A stretch of DNA of 64,000 bases from Nyssa sinensis (lineage: Eukaryota > Streptophyta > Magnoliopsida > Cornales > Nyssaceae). The stretch is from assembly GCA_008638375.1 (NCBI GenBank), contig CM018052.1, positions 26,257,071 to 26,321,070 on the forward strand, in the 5' to 3' direction. Shown in pieces: positions 59,301 to 64,000 of this stretch. The notes beneath the pieces were generated by a model, which was given only the letters and a program-made list of their open reading frames with translations, did not search any database and was not told the DNA's origin. A program made the position numbers and the translations under genes. How positions within the stretch are numbered: the first letter of the stretch is position 1; each line of letters starts with the position of its first letter.

Positions 59301-59496
59301 TTGTAACACCTTATTACTTTTATTATAAAAAAAATTGGTTTAGGATGAAAATTGATATTCATGGAGCTAATCCATTCATCTTACAAATGAGATCATAAGG
59401 AAAGGGGGGCAAAAAAGGGCGAGCTATCACTACAAGTACAATTGATAGTTTGCAACTTTGAATCATGAGAGTAAAGATTTCAAATTTAGAAGTGGC
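56393..59496. other. Non-coding duplicated block (right copy)
   Basis: This is the partner of 28931-31982, with the same hairpins (57726-57789), inverted-repeat element (58850-58957) and SINE-like element (59106-59335). The minus-strand open frame at 58402-58659 corresponds to that at 30928-31143. Both extend from a region that looks like a transposon untranslated sequence and show no recognisable domain. It lies between the convergent 3' ends of the membrane-protein gene and the GDSL gene. Confidence 0.6.
59106..59335 (+). mobile_element. tRNA-derived SINE-like element (right copy)
   Basis: Same element as at 31590-31821, with the B-box-like AATTCAAGTCTTACT and an A tail. It lacks one of the A-box matches because of a GCTAG to CTAAAT change. 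Confidence 0.5.
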
Positions 59497-62436
59497 TCAA
59501 AGGGGAGAGGAGTTGAGAGGTGGTGAAGTAAAAAGGCCATTGATCAAACCCATAGCAATATAGCGATAACCGGCCTCAGTCAAGTGAATTCCATCCCAAT
59601 TGGCGTAAGTAGAGGGATCTTTGCAGGCTATAGACCCTGTGTGACCACACCTTGCTGAATTATTAAAATTGTAGGGTCCACCCCCTCCGCAGCATGCCAT
59701 CAATGCTCCATTCAAAAATCCTGTATAAATAATTAATAAATATGTTATAATTACAATTAAATCTTTAAAAAACTAAAATTCAATTTCATTGGCTTATTTT
59801 AGGAAAAATTTGTTAGAAACCCACTTTGAACAGAACCACTTCGATCCACGACATGGCGTATTCAGTTGGCTAATTGGTGCAATGACCTAAAATCCCTAGA
59901 TTTACTTAGCATCGAGTTATCATATATTAATACCAAAGTTAATCTAAAGGAAGATGGTCGAATGGACGGTAGACAACAATTAGGGGACTTGAGTTTCAAG
60001 ATTGTCAAGTCAAAACTCAATAAATGTTACTTTCTTTTGAGACCGGTTCATACAGGACGCTGCTTCGATTTTAATCGGACTTTCGCTAGTAAACAGTGGG
60101 ATTTGATCATCTGGATTAGTCGGTCCGAAAAATCAAATATTATGTTATCAAAAAAATATTAATACCAAAGTTGATGTATTTAATTTCTTAAAAACTCAGT
60201 TTAGTGTAAACTAATTTAGAATATCATTTACGAATAAAAAAAAAATTAAGTTTGATGAATGTTTATTTATTTATTTTATTCCTAGGTTTTGGGTACGTTA
60301 CCCAAAAATTAAAAATTGATCTAAAAGCAGGTGGTTGAACTAGCTTAGATGGATCTCAACACTGCATTAAATTTCAAGAAAGTGGTCAATAAACACGAAA
60401 GATCCCTCTCTCTCTCTCTCTCACACACAACTATCCTCTCTCTCTCTCACACACACACACAAGTTTTGGTTATCTTTTGATACAGGTATCAATTAAAAAT
60501 TTTTAGGACTATGAAATTTGATTGACAAAGCCCCACTGTCTCATGACCAAGTTTATTCATTTGCTCCGTGGAGGACATCTTTCAATATTCATGTGCATGA
60601 TTGAACTATTTTATTCTCTAACACAGTATAAATCACCTGCATGATTATTTAATCATGCTAAATTTTAAAATTTGAACACAATTTATTTATTAAATAGGTT
60701 CTTTATGTTTGTATGATTAACTCTTTATTTTAATTTAAGTTTTTTAAATGAAAAAAGTATTTGTTTCTTTGTAAGTGTAGAATAATTTTCGAGTTTGGTG
60801 AACTTGGGATGTGGAAACAAATAAAGTGGAAAGCTCTTTTACAAGTGAAAATGCCCTCCAAAATTTAGTAAACTTCTAATATGGGATGAAGTATCTTGAA
60901 TTATAATTTTTTTTATAATTAAATATGTTAAATCGTATTAAACAGATTAAAAAATAAGATATTTATTAATTGTATTAAATGTATTAATCTATTTACACTA
61001 ACTCTGTAATCTTCGTGTGTCGTGTACTTTTATGTGTTGGCAAAAATTGACATTTCTATATGAGAATTTAAAAAGCATGGGATCTTTGTTCCCAAACAAA
61101 AACATTAAAAAGCATGATTTCGTGTACTTAATAGTAAAAGATTTAAGTGCCTAACTGTCTTACCCCATTCTCTATATGTAAGAAATTAAACTCACCGTGG
61201 TGTATTGGCGTGTGGATTGAGGGCTTAGCAGCCCCATAATAGTCAGCATAAATGATTTTTGCCTGTGGGTATTTTTGTCTCAGTTTCTGCAGAGCAAGCT
61301 TGAGCTGAGCATTGTGATACTTTGAGAAAGCATTGTATGCCTTCAAACACCCATTCTGATCATAGTTTGCTTTGTTTGGACTTTGAAACAAAGTCAGGTA
61401 CACCGCCGAGCAACCGATCGGCAAATTCCCCGGCACCACCAATTCCATTGCACCTTCCTCTATCAACATCTATAGAGCAAAAATTAAATAAAAAAGCTCC
61501 ATTGAGTTAAATTGATTGAGCCAGTTAACAAAAATCTATATGGTTAGTATTTTTTGAAAGTACTTTTCTTGCTTTCGAGTAAATCTTGATAAGAAAAGTA
61601 CTTTCAAAATGCTAATGAAATATGTTATAGCTTACACTAGTGACTGCAGCAATTGCTTCAACAACCAGAGGTACGACAGCTTTCAGTTGTTTAATGCTAC
61701 CGCCGACAAAGAATGCATAATTATAGTCATTTCCACCGATTTCTCCCACGAGAAAGAGCGATTTCTTGAAGTAGTTGTCACAAACTGTGACCAAAAGAAG
61801 AAGTTATCAGGTCAAATTTTATGCAAAACCCATATAGACTTTTAAGTGAGGAATTGTAGGTCTGGTGGTCACCTTGTTTGGTGGTGCAAAGGGTGGACTT
61901 GAGCTGCTTGAACCAGCCAAGTTGAACGCTTAATGAATCATTTGTCCACAAGATTGATCCAATGTTTTGGTCATAGTAAAATTTTGCATCAAGTGCTGTA
62001 GCTCCGGCAACTGCAAAGTTGGCTCCTTGTTGGAATTTTTGGCCTTCGGCAAGGGCTAGATAGGGTGGTACATATGGTAACCCATATGCCTCAGCTACAT
62101 TTTAATGATCACCACAATATATAAGAGTCTTATTACTATATATAGTTTCATAATTCTAAATTGAGTTTATATAATTCTTTTAGTGGTCAGACAGGAGTGA
62201 GAGGGGATACCGATGAAGTCAATGACTAGTCGTCCATTGGAGCATCGGCCCGTCGGGCGATGAAAAAATGTCTCACCATAAGGGAGCTGTCCGATGACTG
62301 GAAATGCAAGGGCACCGGAGAGAAGGAAATTTCCTGTATCGGCCAGAGAGTCACCAAAGCTGAAAATGGACTCATATCGTTGAGTTGATGAAATTGTCTT
62401 GATGAAACAGAAGGTGAAGAGGAAAAGAATTCTCAT
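59497..62436 (-). CDS. GDSL esterase/lipase (SGNH hydrolase), five exons
   Basis: The inferred exons, all with GT/AG borders and a consistent frame, are 62436-62211, 62094-61873, 61784-61636, 61469-61196 and 59720-59497. They give 364 residues, a normal length for the family. It starts with a signal peptide ([17 protein letters not shown]), so secretion is likely. Block [13 protein letters not shown] holds the nucleophile Ser. The block III region reads [10 protein letters not shown] with the Asn. Block [11 protein letters not shown] holds the catalytic Asp and His. The layout resembles plant acetylajmalan-esterase or sinapine-esterase-like members, which cleave small acyl esters; the actual substrate cannot be told. 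Intron 4 is unusually long (1475 bases). A TATA-like TTTAAATA complement lies at 62537-62544, about 100 bases upstream of the ATG. All catalytic residues are present and no frame breaks were seen. Confidence 0.9.
59721..61195 (-). other. Long intron 4 of the GDSL gene
   Basis: The intron holds a SINE-like segment (about 59850-60165) with an open frame on the plus strand that I do not recognise, and a CT/CA microsatellite (60402-60462). The duplication breakpoint falls at 61040, about 155 bases from the exon 4 border. Left of that point the intron is duplicated at 32207-33620. Confidence 0.8.
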
Positions 62437-62536
62437 GGTGGACTCTGGAAAGAGACGAAGTTAGAGATGAGGGGAGAGAGATGTTGCTAATATAGGAAGC
62501 TGCTAGTGTTTTGGCCATTGACATTGGCAGTTGAGC

Positions 62537-62544
62537 TTTAAATA
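62537..62544 (-). promoter_or_regulatory. TATA-like box of the GDSL gene
   Basis: On the minus strand TATTTAAA lies about 100 bases upstream of the start codon at 62436, a usual distance for a plant gene with a short leader. Confidence 0.5.
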
Positions 62545-62576
62545 GCCATCTTCCCAATTGATTCTGCACCTACCAT

Positions 62577-63249
62577 GTGTGGGAGAAATTAAATCGTATG
62601 GGTCAAACACTATATATATATATATATAACGGTATAAGTACAGTTGCATTACTTTGTGGTCCTGTGGTATGTAGGTATGGAGGCCATTGTATAAATCTGA
62701 AAAATGTCTCTGCCATTGTATGTAGTTACTGTGCTTGTTGTGTGTCTATTACACACACACACACACACATATATAATCAAAACAATAACAAAACTTTAAA
62801 GCATTATTTTGTAACGTTTCAAGAACATTTTCACAACTTTCAGGAAACTCATGAGAGAATTTCTAAAACTCTAGGGAGGCTTAAAAGAAATGCACTGCTC
62901 TTTTTTTTCCTCCATTTTTTTTTCTCTTCTGCTTTTATTTCAACAATAATACGTCGTTTTCGCGGTTATTTCCTAAGATTAATATTTTAATTTATTCTAC
63001 TAGTTTTCTAGCTTTTAATATTTTTCAAAGTTTCCAATTCAATATTATATTTTGTTACTATTTCTACTTTCCCATCATATTCTTGAAACAAGTTCCATGC
63101 TTTCAGTTCTCTTGATGGGTTCTGCTTCCACTTCTCTTGCAATCATGTCAATAGAAAAAAAGGATTTTACCATTTCGTATAGGATTTTAGTACTTGTAAT
63201 ATGTTTATTAATCATATTAAATGTGTGGATTTGTTTATGACACAAACTC

Positions 63250-63291
<42 letters not shown>

Positions 63292-64000
63292 ACAACTCCA
63301 GAAACTGTCATTTAGTGGTGTTGAAAAATTGTTTCCAACTATCCTACTTTAATAGGTAAGTGGGAATTGACCTCCAATGTATGCTTAAGCCGAAGTATGG
63401 GGAGAAATTAATTTCTGCATCTAATAGGCAATCTCAATGGATCAAAGTAATGGGTGGTTGTTAAATTCATGAAAGCTCAAAATCTGAGTGTTTCTGCAAA
63501 TGTTAAAGTTTTACATTACCATATTAGCAAGTAAATCAATTGAAACCAAACAAGCTCGGAAAGATGGACAAAGGGTGGAGTTGGGAAGTGAAGATCAAAA
63601 CTTCTAGGAAACAAACACCCAGCAAGGTTGATAATCACATTAGCGGGCTGGGTAGCATTCTTCCAAACTCTGTTTGTTCTTTTTGTCTCTGCTGTAATTG
63701 TTTTTCTTTTGTGGGCTTTTGTCCTGTTAATACATATCTTACTTATCCAAAAATAAATAAAAAATGACCCGGCCTCGGCCGAAAACAAAGAGCCTATAGC
63801 GAAGACTCTCTGTCGAAATGTTTTCAGATTGGACCAGTGTTTCTCTGTTTGGCATGATTATACTTTCTAGATTGCTAAATTTAGTCTGCTAATTTAGGAA
63901 TTTCAATTCATATATATCTGAAAAAAAAAGAAAAAGGAATGACTTCGATTTGCCCAATGTACAATAATTTCATTTCTTAAATTAGTGAATTCAGCCACAT
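62577..64000. other. Intergenic region upstream of the GDSL gene
   Basis: TA microsatellites lie at 62610-62628 and 63253-63289, and a CA run at about 62751-62768. The segment about 63540-63765, ending in ATCCAAAAATAAATAAAAAA, looks like the 3' tail of a LINE-type or other retroelement transcript. No exon was recognised. Confidence 0.45.

Larger units (their letters stand above)
45318..61040. repeat. Segmental duplication, right copy
   Basis: This is the partner of 5424-33620, in the same orientation. It starts inside gypsy gag (GTCTGTTTTCATTGGGG) directly against the pararetrovirus fragment, and ends within intron 4 of the intact GDSL gene (TTTTATGTGTTGG at 61040). It is interrupted only by the LTR-like element at 45572-50920. 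Confidence 0.9.

Noticed and set aside
59866..60162. 98-codon plus-strand frame in GDSL intron 4
   Set aside because: The equivalent region in the left copy (about 32340-32640) has stops, and the segment ends in a SINE-like A-rich tail; no protein family recognised.

Overview
This is nuclear DNA of a flowering plant, most likely a eudicot; the species cannot be told from the window. It is AT-rich and dominated by nested transposable elements. Only two host gene families are recognisable: (i) a single-exon polytopic membrane protein with a ferric-reductase-like C-terminal half, present twice (21661-23354 and 54698-56392, + strand), and (ii) a GDSL esterase/lipase of the SGNH family (minus strand, five exons, 62436 down to 59497), of which a second copy of the last exon alone lies at 31983-32206.

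The main architecture is a direct segmental duplication. Once later insertions are removed, 5424-33620 and 45318-61040 are two copies of the same unit of roughly 10.5 kb: part of a minus-strand Ty3/gypsy element and its LTR, the membrane-protein gene, about 3 kb of non-coding DNA, the last GDSL exon, and part of the long GDSL intron 4. The left copy keeps the ancestral left context (the rest of the gypsy element, with its other LTR at 1737-3605). The right copy keeps the ancestral right context (the remaining four GDSL exons). The 11.7 kb between them (33621-45317) holds a broken CACTA end, a SINE, an RTE LINE tail, a Copia gag fragment, a tandem repeat and an endogenous pararetrovirus fragment.

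The two copies serve as each other's empty sites, so four insertions can be placed to the base or nearly so: a 12.1 kb CACTA element (5786-17880) in the left gypsy gag; a 5.5 kb Copia element (23406-28925) in the 3' flank of the left membrane-protein gene; a 5.3 kb LTR-like element (45572-50920) in the right gypsy gag; and, inside the CACTA element's second gene, a 3.5 kb LTR-like element (12211-15713) whose empty site is inferred from the interrupted exon.

Inferred order: the gypsy element landed just upstream of the TATA box of the ancestral membrane-protein gene; the region duplicated; the copies then collected their private insertions. The right membrane-protein gene (54698) looks intact. 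The left one has a one-base deletion in its N-terminal leader and a retrotransposon 51 bases after its stop codon. No prokaryotic-type system, CRISPR array, rRNA gene or intact tRNA gene was seen. All boundaries, divergences and family assignments were made by eye.
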